From contig NZ_JAOWIF010000033.1 in the NCBI RefSeq assembly GCF_030332225.1, positions 584,403-648,402 on the forward strand: DNA of 64,000 nt, written 5' to 3'. The DNA is from Citrobacter sp. Cu233 (lineage in GTDB: Bacteria > Pseudomonadota > Gammaproteobacteria > Enterobacterales > Enterobacteriaceae). The notes below the pieces were generated by a model. That model had not been told where the DNA came from, did no database searches, and worked only from the letters and a program-made list of their open reading frames with translations. Each line of letters opens with the position of its first letter. Position 1 is the stretch's first letter. Of this stretch, positions 35,388 through 44,758 are shown piece after piece. A program made the translations under genes and the position numbers.

Positions 35388-35420
35388 TGTCGACGATGAC
35401 GAAATGACATGTCGTCATCG
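35388..35420. promoter_or_regulatory. FhlA activator sites between hypA and hycA
   Basis: TGTCG-ACGA-TGACG (35388-35401) fits the remembered FhlA pattern TGTCG-n-TGACA, and an inverted repeat CGATGACG / CGTCATCG spans 35394-35420. It serves both divergent sigma-54 promoters. Confidence 0.65.
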
Positions 35421-35464
35421 CACCATAAACAAATAACCAATTGAAAAATAAACAAAATTAATTT

Positions 35465-35480
35465 TGGCATGAAATGTGCT
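35465..35480 (+). promoter_or_regulatory. Sigma-54 promoter of the hyc operon
   Basis: TGGCATGAAATGTGCT: GG at 35466-35467 and GC at 35478-35479 with ten bases between, 37 bases before hycA. Confidence 0.85.
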
Positions 35481-35516
35481 TAAGGCTGTTCATCTCTGCT
35501 AAACGGGTAACCTGAC

Positions 35517-35975
35517 ATGACTATTTGGGAAATAAGCGAAAAAGCCGATTACATCGCTGAACGGCATCGTCGCCTACAGGACCAGTGGCGTATCTACTGC
35601 AACTCGCTGGTTCAGGGGATCACCCTGTCAAAAGCGCGTTTGCATCATGCGATGAGCTGCGCGCCGGACAAAGATTTGTGCTTTGTCCTTTTTGAACATT
35701 TCACTATCTACGTCACGCTGGCGGACGGCTTTAACAGCCACACCATCGAGTACTACGTTGAAACGAAAGACGGTGATGATAAGCAACTGATTGCACAGGC
35801 AGAGTTGACTCTCGACGGACAGGTCGATGATCGCATTAGCAACCGCGATCGCGAGCAGGTGCTGGAGCACTATCTCGAAAAAATCGCCAGCGTCTACGAC
35901 AGCCTGTACACCGCGGTTGAAAACAATATGCCGGTGAATTTAAGCCAGCTGGTTGAAGGACATAACCCGGCTTAA
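35517..35975 (+). CDS. hycA: HycA, negative regulator of formate hydrogenlyase genes
   Basis: 152 residues, soluble and acidic, with no known catalytic motif, matching E. coli HycA in position and start (MTIWEISEKADYIAERH). In E. coli HycA counteracts FhlA. First gene of the hyc operon. Confidence 0.93.
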   Translation: MTIWEISEKADYIAERHRRLQDQWRIYCNSLVQGITLSKARLHHAMSCAPDKDLCFVLFEHFTIYVTLADGFNSHTIEYYVETKDGDDKQLIAQAELTLDGQVDDRISNRDREQVLEHYLEKIASVYDSLYTAVENNMPVNLSQLVEGHNPA

Positions 35976-36054
35976 GCCTCGGGTGTTGCCCACTTGAGTC
36001 ATGATGCGGTTTGCTCTGCATCACGACGGTTTAGGGAATGGGCATGTCGAAAAA

Positions 36055-36067
36055 TGTCGAAATGACA
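36055..36067 (+). promoter_or_regulatory. FhlA site in the hycA-hycB gap
   Basis: TGTCGAAATGACA is an exact match to the TGTCG-n3-TGACA pattern, within the 142-base hycA-hycB gap where E. coli also has an intergenic FhlA site. Confidence 0.65.
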
Positions 36068-36117
36068 TTTTCCAGACATGTTTTCGTCAAAAATGACTAT
36101 CACCTGAGGAATGCCTG

Positions 36118-36729
36118 GTGAATCGTTTTGTAATTGCTGACTCCACTCTTTGCATTGGCTGCCACACCTGTGAGGCCGCCTGCTCAGAGACACATCGCCA
36201 GCATGGCCTGCAGTCAATGCCGCGCCTGAAAGTGATGTTAAATGAAAAAGAATCTGCACCGCAGCTTTGCCACCAGTGTGAAGATGCGCCTTGTGCCACA
36301 GTTTGCCCGGTTAATGCGATTAACCGTGTTGACGGCGCCGTACAGCTGAATGAAAGCCTGTGCGTCAGCTGCAAATTGTGCGGGATCGCCTGTCCGTTCG
36401 GCGCGATTGAGTTTTCCGGCAGCCGCCCGCTGCACATCCCGGCGAACGCCAATACGCCAAAAGCGCCTCCGGCTCCGCCGGCTCCTGCTCGTGTGAGCAC
36501 ACTGCTGGACTGGGTTCCGGGTGTTCGTGCTATCGCGGTGAAATGCGATCTGTGTAGCTTTGATGAACAAGGCCCGGCCTGCGTGCGTATGTGCCCGACC
36601 AAAGCCCTGCACCTGGTGAGTAACATAGATATCGCTCGCGCCAGTAAACGTAAGCGTGAGCTGACGTTCAATACCGATTTCGGCGATCTCACCTTGTTTC
36701 AGCAGGCTCAGAGTGGAGATGCAAAATGA
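36118..36729 (+). CDS. hycB: HycB, electron-transfer iron-sulfur protein of formate hydrogenlyase
   Basis: 203 residues with four ferredoxin-like cysteine groups (CIGCHTCEAAC, CHQCEDAPCATVC, CVSCKLCGIAC, CDLC with later Cys). Passes electrons from formate dehydrogenase H to the hydrogenase. Start is GTG at 36118 after TGAGGA, as in E. coli. It overlaps hycC by 4 bases. Confidence 0.96.
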   Translation: MNRFVIADSTLCIGCHTCEAACSETHRQHGLQSMPRLKVMLNEKESAPQLCHQCEDAPCATVCPVNAINRVDGAVQLNESLCVSCKLCGIACPFGAIEFSGSRPLHIPANANTPKAPPAPPAPARVSTLLDWVPGVRAIAVKCDLCSFDEQGPACVRMCPTKALHLVSNIDIARASKRKRELTFNTDFGDLTLFQQAQSGDAK

Positions 36730-38552
36730 GCGCAATTTCACTGATTAACAGCGGCGTGGCCTGGTTTACAGCGGCTGCGGTTCTGTCATTTCTGTTTTCA
36801 TTTCATAAATCACTGAGCGGCTGGATTGCTGGGGTTGGCGGTGCGGTAGGCAGCCTGTGTACCGCAGCCGCCGGTTTTACCGTTCTGACCAATGCGCTGG
36901 CGGTGAGCGGCGTGATGCCGTTTATTGGTCACAGTCTGCAAATGACGCCGCTGAATGCTATCTGGCTGATTACGCTTGGCCTGTGCGGTCTGTTTGTCAG
37001 CCTGTACAACATTGACTGGCATCGTCATCCTCAGGTGAAGGCTAACGGCCTGCTGGTGAATCTGCTGATGGCCGCGGCAGTGTGCGCAGTGGTTGCCAGC
37101 AACCTCGGTACGCTGGTGGTGATGGCAGAAATCATGGCGCTGTGTGCGGTGTTCCTGACGGGCTGCAGCAAAGAAGGCAAGCTGTGGTTTGCGCTGGGGC
37201 GTATCGGCACGCTGATGTTGGCGCTCGCCTGTTATCTGGTGTGGCAACGCTACGGTACCCTGGAGCTGCGTCTGCTTGATCTGCGCACCCAGCAATTGCC
37301 GCTCGGCGCTGACATCTGGCTGCTGGGCGTGGCGGGCTTTGGCTTGCTGGCCGGGATTATCCCGCTGCACGGTTGGGTGCCACAGGCACACGCCAACGCC
37401 AGCGCGCCGGCTGCGGCATTGTTCTCTACCGTGGTCATGAAGGTCGGTTTACTGGGTATTCTCTCCCTGTCGCTGCTGGGCGGTAACGCGCCGCTGTGGT
37501 GGGGCGTTACGCTGCTGGTGTTAGGCATGATCACCGCGTTTGTTGGTGGTTTGTATGCGCTGATGGAACATAACATCCAGCGTCTGCTGGCGTACCACAC
37601 GCTGGAAAACATCGGCATTATTCTGCTGGGGCTGGGGGCTGGCGTGACCGGGATTTCCCTCAATCAACCGGCACTGATTGCGCTGGGCCTGACCGGCGGT
37701 CTGTATCATCTGGTTAACCACAGTTTGTTCAAAAGCGTCTTGTTCCTGGGCGCAGGCAGCATCTGGTTCCGTACCGGTCATCGTGATATCGAAAAACTGG
37801 GCGGCATCGGTAAACGCATGCCGGTGATTTCTCTGGCGATGCTGGTTGGGCTGATGGCGATGGCTGCACTGCCGCCGCTGAACGGCTTTGCCGGTGAGTG
37901 GGTTATCTATCAATCCTTCTTCAAGCTGGGTAACAGCGGTGCATTTATTGGTCGTCTGTTAGGCCCGTTGCTGGCGGTCGGGCTGGCGATTACCGGCGCA
38001 CTGGCGGTGATGTGTATGGCGAAAGTCTATGGCGTTACCTTCCTTGGCGCTCCGCGTACAAAGGAAGCGGAAAACGCCTGCTGCGCACCCATCCTGATGG
38101 GCGTGAGCGTGGTTGCGCTGGCTATCTGCTGTGTGATTGGCGGCGTTGCCGCTCCGTGGCTGCTGCCGCTTCTCTCCTCGGCGGTTCCACTGCCGCTGGA
38201 AACGGCGAATACGACGGTTTCTCAGCCGATGATCACACTGCTGCTGATCGCGTGTCCGCTGCTGCCGTTCATCATTATGGCTATTTTCAAAGGCAACCGT
38301 CTGCCGTCGCGTTCACGCGGTACCGCGTGGGTGTGTGGTTACGATCACGAGCAGTCAATGGTGATCACCGCGCACGGCTTTGCTATGCCGGTGAAAGAAG
38401 CTTTTGCGCCGGTGCTTAAACTGCGTAAATGGCTTAACCCGGTCTCACTGGTTCCGGGCTGGCAGAATGCGGCTGCACCGGTGCTGTTTCGCCGTCTGGC
38501 GCTGATTGAGCTGGCGGTGCTGGTGGTGATTGTGGTTTCACGAGGAGCCTGA
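36726..38552 (+). CDS. hycC: HycC, membrane subunit of hydrogenase 3 (NuoL/Mrp family)
   Basis: 608 residues, about 16 membrane segments, proton-antiporter-like family. Typical stretches are PLHGWVPQAHANASAPAAALFS and LLAYHTLENIGIILLGLG. Anchors the complex to the inner membrane with HycD. Confidence 0.96.
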   Translation: MSAISLINSGVAWFTAAAVLSFLFSFHKSLSGWIAGVGGAVGSLCTAAAGFTVLTNALAVSGVMPFIGHSLQMTPLNAIWLITLGLCGLFVSLYNIDWHRHPQVKANGLLVNLLMAAAVCAVVASNLGTLVVMAEIMALCAVFLTGCSKEGKLWFALGRIGTLMLALACYLVWQRYGTLELRLLDLRTQQLPLGADIWLLGVAGFGLLAGIIPLHGWVPQAHANASAPAAALFSTVVMKVGLLGILSLSLLGGNAPLWWGVTLLVLGMITAFVGGLYALMEHNIQRLLAYHTLENIGIILLGLGAGVTGISLNQPALIALGLTGGLYHLVNHSLFKSVLFLGAGSIWFRTGHRDIEKLGGIGKRMPVISLAMLVGLMAMAALPPLNGFAGEWVIYQSFFKLGNSGAFIGRLLGPLLAVGLAITGALAVMCMAKVYGVTFLGAPRTKEAENACCAPILMGVSVVALAICCVIGGVAAPWLLPLLSSAVPLPLETANTTVSQPMITLLLIACPLLPFIIMAIFKGNRLPSRSRGTAWVCGYDHEQSMVITAHGFAMPVKEAFAPVLKLRKWLNPVSLVPGWQNAAAPVLFRRLALIELAVLVVIVVSRGA

Positions 38553-38554
38553 GA

Positions 38555-39478
38555 ATGAATGTTTTATATCCGTTAATTCAGGCGCTGGTGCTGTTTGCCG
38601 CGGCGCCGCTGCTGTCCGGTATTACCCGCGTGGCGCGTGCGCGTTTGCACAACCGCCGCGGTCCAGGCGTTTTGCAGGAATACCGCGACATTATCAAACT
38701 GCTGGGCCGCCAGAGCATTGCGCCTGCTGATTCCAGCTGGGTTTTCCGCCTGACGCCGTTTGTGATGGTTGGCGTGATGCTCACTATCGCCACCGCGTTG
38801 CCGGTTGTGACCGTGGGTTCGCCGCTGCCGCAGCTGGGTGATTTGATAACCTTAATCTACCTGTTCGCCATTGCCCGTTTCTTCTTTTCAATCGCGGGGC
38901 TGGATACCGGTAGCCCATTCACCGCAATCGGCGCCAGCCGTGAAGCGATGCTTGGCGTACTGGTTGAGCCCATCCTGCTGCTGGGGCTGTGGGTCGCGGC
39001 GCAGGTTGCCAGTTCAACCCATATCAGCAACATCGCTGACACCATTTATCACTGGCCTGCGGCTCGCAGTATCCCGCTGATTCTGGCGCTGTGCGCCTGT
39101 GCCTTCGCCACCTTTATCGAAATGGGCAAACTGCCGTTCGACCTGGCGGAAGCAGAACAGGAGCTGCAGGAAGGTCCACTGACCGAATACAGCGGCAGCG
39201 GTTTTGCGGTGCTGAAGTGGGGCATTAGCCTCAAACAGTTGGTGGTCCTGCAAATGTTCGTCGGCGTATTCCTGCCGTGGGGGCAGATGGAAACCTTCAC
39301 CGCGGGTGGGGTGCTGCTGGCGCTGGTGATTGCCATCGTCAAGCTGGTTGTCGGCGTACTGGTGATTGCCCTGTTCGAAAACAGCATGGCGCGTCTGCGT
39401 TTTTGCGCCACTTCACGCGTGACCTGGGCCGGTTTTGGGTTTGCGTTTTTAGCGTTCGTCTCCTTGCTGGTGGCGTGA
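38555..39478 (+). CDS. hycD: HycD, membrane subunit of hydrogenase 3 (NuoH family)
   Basis: 307 residues, about eight membrane segments. The RRGPGVLQEYRDIIKLLGR loop and the EMGKLPFDLAEAEQEL motif are typical of complex I NuoH-like subunits. Confidence 0.96.
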   Translation: MNVLYPLIQALVLFAAAPLLSGITRVARARLHNRRGPGVLQEYRDIIKLLGRQSIAPADSSWVFRLTPFVMVGVMLTIATALPVVTVGSPLPQLGDLITLIYLFAIARFFFSIAGLDTGSPFTAIGASREAMLGVLVEPILLLGLWVAAQVASSTHISNIADTIYHWPAARSIPLILALCACAFATFIEMGKLPFDLAEAEQELQEGPLTEYSGSGFAVLKWGISLKQLVVLQMFVGVFLPWGQMETFTAGGVLLALVIAIVKLVVGVLVIALFENSMARLRFCATSRVTWAGFGFAFLAFVSLLVA

Positions 39479-39495
39479 TTTAAGAGAGTTTGAGC

Positions 39496-41205
39496 ATGTC
39501 TGAAGAAAAATTAGGTCAACAATACCTTGCGGCACTGCACCAGGCATTCCCTGGCGTTGTACTGGACGAAGCCTGGCAGACCAAAGATCAGCTGACCATC
39601 ACCGTGAAGGTGAACTATCTGCCAGAAGTGGTGGAGTTCCTTTATTACAAACAGGGCGGCTGGTTGTCCGTACTGTTTGGTAACGACGAACGCCAGTTGT
39701 GCGGTCATTACGCCGTTTACTACGTGATGTCGATGGAGCAGGGTACCAAGTGCTGGATAACCGTCCGCGTTGAAGTCGATGCCAATAAACTGGAATTCCC
39801 ATCTGTTACGCCTCGCGTACCCGCAGCTGTCTGGGGTGAGCGAGAAGTGCGTGATATGTACGGTTTGATCCCAGTGGGTCTTCCGGATGAACGTCGTCTG
39901 GTCCTGCCGGATGACTGGCCGGACGAACTCTATCCGCTGCGTAAAGACAGCATGGATTACCGTCAGCGCCCCGCGCCGACTACCGATGCTGAAACCTACG
40001 AGTTCATCAACGAACTGGGTGACAAGAAAAATAACGTAGTGCCGATTGGCCCGCTGCACGTGACCTCCGATGAACCGGGCCACTTCCGTCTGTTTGTTGA
40101 TGGCGAAAATATCATCGACGCCGACTACCGTCTGTTCTATGTCCACCGTGGCATGGAAAAGCTGGCAGAAACCCGTATGGGTTATAACGAAGTGACGTTC
40201 CTGTCGGACCGTGTTTGTGGCATCTGTGGTTTTGCTCACAGCACCGCGTACACCACGTCCGTCGAGAATGCGATGGGTATCGTGGTGCCGGAACGTGCAC
40301 AAATGATCCGCGCCATTCTGCTGGAAGTTGAACGTCTGCACTCGCACCTGCTGAACCTCGGTCTTGCCTGTCACTTTACCGGTTTCGATTCGGGCTTCAT
40401 GCAGTTCTTCCGCGTGCGTGAAACGTCCATGAAAATGGCGGAAATTCTCACCGGGGCGCGTAAAACCTACGGTCTGAACCTGATAGGCGGCATCCGTCGT
40501 GACCTGTTGAAAGAAGATATGATCCAGACCCGTCAACTGGCACAGCAAATGCGTCGTGATGTTCAGGAGCTGGTCGATATGCTGCTCAGCACGCCGAACA
40601 TGGAACAGCGTACTGTTGGCATTGGTCGTCTGGACCCGGAAATTGCCCGTGACTTCAGTAACGTTGGTCCAATGGTTCGCGCCAGCGGCCACGCGCGTGA
40701 TACCCGCGCAGACCACCCGTTCGTAGGCTACGGTCTGCTGCCGATGGAAGTCCACAGCGAGCAAGGTTGTGACGTCATTTCTCGTCTGAAAGTCCGTATC
40801 AACGAAGTCTATACCGCACTGAACATGATCGACTTTGGTCTGGATAACCTGCCGGGCGGCCCGCTGATGGTGGAAGGCTTTACCTATATTCCACACCGTT
40901 TTGCGCTGGGCTTTGCCGAAGCGCCGCGTGGTGATGACATCCACTGGAGCATGACCGGCGACAACCAGAAACTGTACCGCTGGCGCTGCCGTGCAGCCAC
41001 CTATGCGAACTGGCCGACGCTGCGTTACATGCTGCGCGGTAACACGGTTTCCGATGCTCCGCTGATTATCGGTAGCCTCGATCCTTGCTACTCCTGTACT
41101 GACCGTATGACCGTGGTCGATGTGCGTAAGAAGAAAAGCAAAGTCGTGCCGTACAAAGAACTTGAGCGCTACAGCATCGAGCGTAAAAACTCGCCGCTGA
41201 AATAA
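39496..41205 (+). CDS. hycE: HycE, catalytic NiFe large subunit of hydrogenase 3
   Basis: 569 residues, the E. coli length, from MSEEKLGQ. The NiFe ligands lie in RVCGICGF and DPCYSC. After the Arg of CTDR a 32-residue tail is left for HycI to remove. ATG at 39496 is used; a TTG two codons earlier is possible but less likely. A complex I NuoC-like region forms the N-terminus. Confidence 0.97.
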   Translation: MSEEKLGQQYLAALHQAFPGVVLDEAWQTKDQLTITVKVNYLPEVVEFLYYKQGGWLSVLFGNDERQLCGHYAVYYVMSMEQGTKCWITVRVEVDANKLEFPSVTPRVPAAVWGEREVRDMYGLIPVGLPDERRLVLPDDWPDELYPLRKDSMDYRQRPAPTTDAETYEFINELGDKKNNVVPIGPLHVTSDEPGHFRLFVDGENIIDADYRLFYVHRGMEKLAETRMGYNEVTFLSDRVCGICGFAHSTAYTTSVENAMGIVVPERAQMIRAILLEVERLHSHLLNLGLACHFTGFDSGFMQFFRVRETSMKMAEILTGARKTYGLNLIGGIRRDLLKEDMIQTRQLAQQMRRDVQELVDMLLSTPNMEQRTVGIGRLDPEIARDFSNVGPMVRASGHARDTRADHPFVGYGLLPMEVHSEQGCDVISRLKVRINEVYTALNMIDFGLDNLPGGPLMVEGFTYIPHRFALGFAEAPRGDDIHWSMTGDNQKLYRWRCRAATYANWPTLRYMLRGNTVSDAPLIIGSLDPCYSCTDRMTVVDVRKKKSKVVPYKELERYSIERKNSPLK

Positions 41206-41214
41206 GGAATCGCC

Positions 41215-41757
41215 ATGTTTACCTTTATCAAAAAAGTCATCAAAACCGGGGCGCCGACGTCGTCGTATCCACTGGAGCCGATTGCGGTCGATAAAAACTT
41301 CCGTGGTAAGCCGGAACACAATCCACAGCAATGTATTGGCTGCGCAGCCTGTGTGAATGCGTGCCCGTCCAATGCGCTGACGGTCGAAACCGATCTGGTC
41401 ACCCATGAGCTGGCGTGGCAATTCAATCTCGGACGCTGCATTTTCTGTGCCCGCTGTGAAGAAGTTTGCCCGACGGCGGCAATCAAGCTGTCACAGGAGT
41501 ATGAGCTGGCGGTGTGGAAGAAAGAGGATTTCCTGCAGCAGTCTCGCTTTGCACTGTGCAATTGTCGCGTATGTAACCGTCCATTTGCGGTGCAAAAAGA
41601 GATTGATTACGCCATTGCGCTGCTGAAGCACAACGGTGACACCCGTGCGGAAAACCACCGTGAAAGCTTTGAGACCTGCCCGGACTGTAAGCGCCAGAAA
41701 TGTCTGGTGCCGTCTGACCGTATTGAACTGACTCGCCATATGAAAGAGGCCAGCTGA
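41215..41757 (+). CDS. hycF: HycF, 2x[4Fe-4S] subunit of hydrogenase 3
   Basis: 180 residues with two ferredoxin motifs ([12 protein letters not shown] and [12 protein letters not shown]) and a C-terminal cysteine set ([15 protein letters not shown]). Relates to NuoI. Confidence 0.96.
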   Translation: MFTFIKKVIKTGAPTSSYPLEPIAVDKNFRGKPEHNPQQCIGCAACVNACPSNALTVETDLVTHELAWQFNLGRCIFCARCEEVCPTAAIKLSQEYELAVWKKEDFLQQSRFALCNCRVCNRPFAVQKEIDYAIALLKHNGDTRAENHRESFETCPDCKRQKCLVPSDRIELTRHMKEAS

Positions 41758-42524
41758 TGAGCAATTTATTAGGCCCACGTGATGCCAACGGTATTCCGGT
41801 ACCGATGACGGTGGATGAATCCATTGCCAGCATGAAAGCATCGCTGCTGAAAAGTATCAAGCGTTCAGCGTATGTTTACCGTGTGGACTGCGGCGGTTGC
41901 AATGGTTGTGAAATCGAAATCTTTGCGACGCTTTCCCCACTGTTTGATGCCGAACGTTTCGGTATCAAAGTCGTCCCATCACCGCGTCATGCGGATATTC
42001 TGTTGTTCACTGGCGCGGTAACCCGTGCGATGCGCTCTCCGGCACTGCGTGCCTGGCAGTCTGCGCCAGACCCGAAGATTTGCATCTCCTACGGAGCCTG
42101 CGGTAACAGCGGTGGTATTTTCCACGACCTATACTGCGTATGGGGCGGTACCGACAAAATTGTACCAGTGGATGTGTATATTCCGGGCTGTCCTCCGACG
42201 CCTGCGGCGACACTGTACGGTTTTGCGATGGCGCTTGGCCTGTTGGAACAGAAAATTCATGCACGTGCGCCGGGCGAACTGGACGAACAACCTGCTGAAA
42301 TTCTGCATCCGGATATGGTTCAACCGCTGCGCGTGAAGGTGGATCGCGAAGCGCGCCGTCTGGCGGGCTATCGCTATGGCCGCCAGATTGCAGATGATTA
42401 TATGCTGCAGTTAGGTCAGGGTGAGCAGCAGGTGGCACGCTGGCTGGAGACGGAAAACGATCCGCGTCTGACCGAGATCGTCACCCATCTTAACCATGTA
42501 GTCGAAGAGGCGCGTATCCGATGA
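41757..42524 (+). CDS. hycG: HycG, small iron-sulfur subunit of hydrogenase 3
   Basis: 255 residues of the NuoB family, with the cluster motif [11 protein letters not shown] and later Cys in YGACGNSGG and GCPPTP. Partner of HycE. Start overlaps the hycF stop by one base. Confidence 0.96.
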   Translation: MSNLLGPRDANGIPVPMTVDESIASMKASLLKSIKRSAYVYRVDCGGCNGCEIEIFATLSPLFDAERFGIKVVPSPRHADILLFTGAVTRAMRSPALRAWQSAPDPKICISYGACGNSGGIFHDLYCVWGGTDKIVPVDVYIPGCPPTPAATLYGFAMALGLLEQKIHARAPGELDEQPAEILHPDMVQPLRVKVDREARRLAGYRYGRQIADDYMLQLGQGEQQVARWLETENDPRLTEIVTHLNHVVEEARIR

Positions 42525-42931
42525 GTGAAACGGTGGTGTTCAGTCAACTGAGCCGTAAGTTTATTGATGAGAACGATGCAACGCCCGCCGAGGCGCAGCA
42601 GGTTGTCTATTACAGCCTGGCGATTGGTCACCACCTGGGGGTCATCGATTGTCTGGAGGCGGCGTTAACCTGTCCATGGGATGAGTATCTGGCGTGGATT
42701 GCCACACTTGCCGAAGGCAGCGAAGCCCGACGTAAAATGGAAGGTGTGCCGAAGTACGGCGAAATCGTCATCGATTTTAACCATGTGCAAATGCTGGCGC
42801 GCGCGTTTGATGACGCGCTCGCCGTACAGACGCCGCAGCAGCGGGAATGGAGCAAGCTGATGCTGAGTATGCTTCATGACATTCACCAGGAAAGCGCTAT
42901 CTATCTGATGGTGAGGAGACACCGTGACTGA
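42521..42931 (+). CDS. hycH: HycH, hydrogenase 3 maturation protein
   Basis: 136 residues, soluble, matching E. coli HycH ([14 protein letters not shown] start). Needed for maturation of the large subunit; exact step unsettled. It overlaps hycG by 4 bases. Confidence 0.94.
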   Translation: MSETVVFSQLSRKFIDENDATPAEAQQVVYYSLAIGHHLGVIDCLEAALTCPWDEYLAWIATLAEGSEARRKMEGVPKYGEIVIDFNHVQMLARAFDDALAVQTPQQREWSKLMLSMLHDIHQESAIYLMVRRHRD

Positions 42932-43394
42932 CGTTTTATTATGTGTGGGTAACAGCATGATGGGCGATGACGGCGCGGGTCCGCTGTTGGCTGAAATGTG
43001 TGCTGCAAATCCTCAGGGCAACTGGGTTGTCATTGATGGCGGCAGCGCGCCGGAGAACGATATCGTCGCGATCCGTGAACTGCGCCCTGAACGTCTGTTG
43101 ATTGTGGATGCCACCGATATGGGGTTAAACCCCGGCGAAACCCGTATCATCGATCCTGATGATATTGCCGAGATGTTCATGATGACCACGCACAACATGC
43201 CACTGAACTACCTGGTCGATCAGCTGAGAGACGATGTTGGTGAGGTTATTTTCCTCGGTATTCAGCCGGATATCGTCGGCTTTTACTACCCTATGACACA
43301 GCCAATCAAAGAGGCGGTTGAAACCGTGTATCAGCGATTAGCTGGGTGGGAAGGCCATGGTGGATTCTCTGAGTTAGAAGCCCCGGAAGAATAA
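42924..43394 (+). CDS. hycI: HycI, endopeptidase that matures HycE
   Basis: 156 residues. Nickel-sensing residues Asp16, Asp62 and His90 are all present at the E. coli numbers. Cleaves the 32-residue tail of HycE. It overlaps hycH by 8 bases. Confidence 0.96.
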   Translation: MTDVLLCVGNSMMGDDGAGPLLAEMCAANPQGNWVVIDGGSAPENDIVAIRELRPERLLIVDATDMGLNPGETRIIDPDDIAEMFMMTTHNMPLNYLVDQLRDDVGEVIFLGIQPDIVGFYYPMTQPIKEAVETVYQRLAGWEGHGGFSELEAPEE

Positions 43395-43405
43395 CCTGTA
43401 CCTGT

Positions 43406-43428
43406 GCCGGATGCGTTGTGCATCCGGC
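43406..43428 (+). terminator. Terminator hairpin after hycI
   Basis: GCCGGATGC (43406-43414) and GCATCCGGC (43420-43428) with a 5-base loop, followed by CTGTTTTG. REP-like core. Confidence 0.65.
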
Positions 43429-43452
43429 CTGTTTTGCTCCTCATATCCTTTG

Positions 43453-43692
43453 CTATTCCGTCGCTTGCTCAATAATTAATCTTCCCTGCATCACTGACAC
43501 CTTCACTGCCGTACCGGTAGGGAACCCGGCCTGTTCCAGCCAGTCGCCATTCAGCGTTAACGAGGCGTGTCGGCTGATACGTAGCGTGAAACCTGTCTTA
43601 CGATCTTCATGGCGTTTTCTGACATACCCCACGGTTAAACGGCGTACGGGCTTGGTGATTTCCACGGTTGTTTTGTCATTTTTATCCGACAT
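43453..43692 (-). CDS. SymE-like toxin-family protein (AbrB/MazE-like fold)
   Basis: 79 residues. The segment RRLTVGYVRKR, then a gap, then LTLNGDWLEQAGFPTGTAVKVSVMQGRLII matches the core of E. coli SymE from memory, an SOS-induced toxin controlled by the antisense RNA SymR. It is shorter than SymE (113 residues), ending soon after the core. It lies between hycI and hydN on the opposite strand, where E. coli has ascBFG. A LexA-type site lies upstream. An antisense RNA cannot be proven by eye. Confidence 0.8.
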   Translation of the reverse strand: MSDKNDKTTVEITKPVRRLTVGYVRKRHEDRKTGFTLRISRHASLTLNGDWLEQAGFPTGTAVKVSVMQGRLIIEQATE

Positions 43693-43729
43693 AAACGCGT
43701 CCTTGTGCTGAATGGTTAAGACGAAAAAC

Positions 43730-43749
43730 TACTGAATAAAATGCCAGTA
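43730..43749 (-). promoter_or_regulatory. LexA (SOS) box upstream of the symE-like gene
   Basis: On the + strand TACTGAATAAAATGCCAGTA: exact TACTG and CAGTA half-sites with the standard ten-base spacer, 38 bases before the start of the SymE-like gene. Confidence 0.7.
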
Positions 43750-44043
43750 AAAAAGCATGCGGGCAAACCTGAAACTGGAAGGGGGATTCCACATTAAGAA
43801 TGCAATTAATGAAATGAAAATGAGCGGAGTTGCCGGAAGGGAGGAACCTCCCGGTCGGGTCGGTACATCAATGAAAAACAGGTTTCGCGGTCTTTTTTCA
43901 GTGCGGTTCACACATCTTCAGGTTTGCACGAATACGGGTAGAAATTTCCCGCCCGCCTGCAGCCAACCTGGTTTTGCGGGTTGATTTCATGGGCGATTTG
44001 CGTCGCGATTGCTCCGTCAGTTTCACGTTGACTGCTGTCATTA
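43750..44043. other. Gene-poor stretch between the symE-like gene and hydN
   Basis: About 290 bases. The only frame (43757-43984, 75 codons) has no ribosome site and no family features, so it is not called. A GGGAGG-AA-CCTCCC hairpin sits at 43839-43852. The function of this stretch is not visible. Confidence 0.4.
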
Positions 44044-44067
44044 GTCATCGTCACTAGTGACGATGAC
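44044..44067 (+). promoter_or_regulatory. FhlA-type upstream activator site of hydN-hypF
   Basis: A perfect 24-base palindrome with GTCATCGTCACT as left arm. It shares the GATGAC/GTCATC element with the hyp-hyc site and lies about 56 bases before the sigma-54 element, a usual enhancer distance. Confidence 0.7.
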
Positions 44068-44123
44068 ACCCCTTGCCGCGCCAGAATAAAATAAAAAATC
44101 TTAAATAACAGTTAATTAAATTC

Positions 44124-44139
44124 TGGCACGATTTGTGTA
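44124..44139 (+). promoter_or_regulatory. Sigma-54 promoter of hydN-hypF
   Basis: TGGCACGATTTGTGTA: -24 GG at 44125-44126; the -12 element reads GT at 44137-44138 instead of GC. It lies 37 bases before hydN. Confidence 0.7.
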
Positions 44140-44176
44140 TGTTTCGGCAGATAATCTGTCATTGCTGGAGAATTTG

Positions 44177-44722
44177 ATGAACCGTTTCATCATTGCAGAC
44201 GCCAATAAATGCATTGGTTGCCGTACCTGTGAAGTGGCCTGCGTGGTATCCCATCAGGATAACCAGGACTGCGCATCGCTGACCCCTGAAACCTTTTTAC
44301 CCCGCATTCACGTGATCAAAGGTGTGAATGTCTCCACGGCGACGCTGTGTCGTCAGTGTGAAGATGCACCGTGCGCTAACGTCTGTCCGAATGGTGCAAT
44401 CAGCCGTGATAAAGGCTTTGTCCACGTGATGCAGGAACGCTGCATTGGTTGCAAAACCTGCGTTGTGGCTTGCCCTTACGGTGCGATGGAAGTGGTTGTA
44501 CGTCCGGTTGTGCGTAACAGCGGTGCGGGTCTGAATGTCCGTGCAGAAAAAGCCGAAGCCAATAAATGCGACCTGTGCCACCACCGCGAAGCGGGACCTG
44601 CCTGTATGGAAGTTTGCCCGACGCACGCCCTGATTTATGTCGATCGCAATAAACTCGAGCAACTGAGCGCCGAAAAACGTCGCCGCGCCGCGCTGGACTC
44701 TACCGCATCTTTGCTGTTCTGA
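44177..44722 (+). CDS. hydN: HydN, ferredoxin-type electron-transfer protein
   Basis: 181 residues with four cysteine clusters (CIGCRTCEVAC, CRQCEDAPCANVC, CIGCKTCVVAC, CDLCHHREAGPACMEVC), closely related to HycB. Linked to formate dehydrogenase H. ATG at 44177 follows GGAG; the frame extends to 44135 but that lies within the promoter. Confidence 0.95.
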   Translation: MNRFIIADANKCIGCRTCEVACVVSHQDNQDCASLTPETFLPRIHVIKGVNVSTATLCRQCEDAPCANVCPNGAISRDKGFVHVMQERCIGCKTCVVACPYGAMEVVVRPVVRNSGAGLNVRAEKAEANKCDLCHHREAGPACMEVCPTHALIYVDRNKLEQLSAEKRRRAALDSTASLLF

Positions 44723-44758
44723 TCGTTACAAATCCGCGTAAAATACGGTAGTACTTAT

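Noticed and set aside
39511..41421. 636-codon open frame on the - strand opposite hycE
   Set aside because: It is a shadow of hycE, which has full catalytic motifs and operon context. The antisense product has no recognisable domain and no ribosome site.
43757..43984. 75-codon + strand frame between the symE-like gene and hydN
   Set aside because: No ribosome site and no family likeness; region more likely regulatory.
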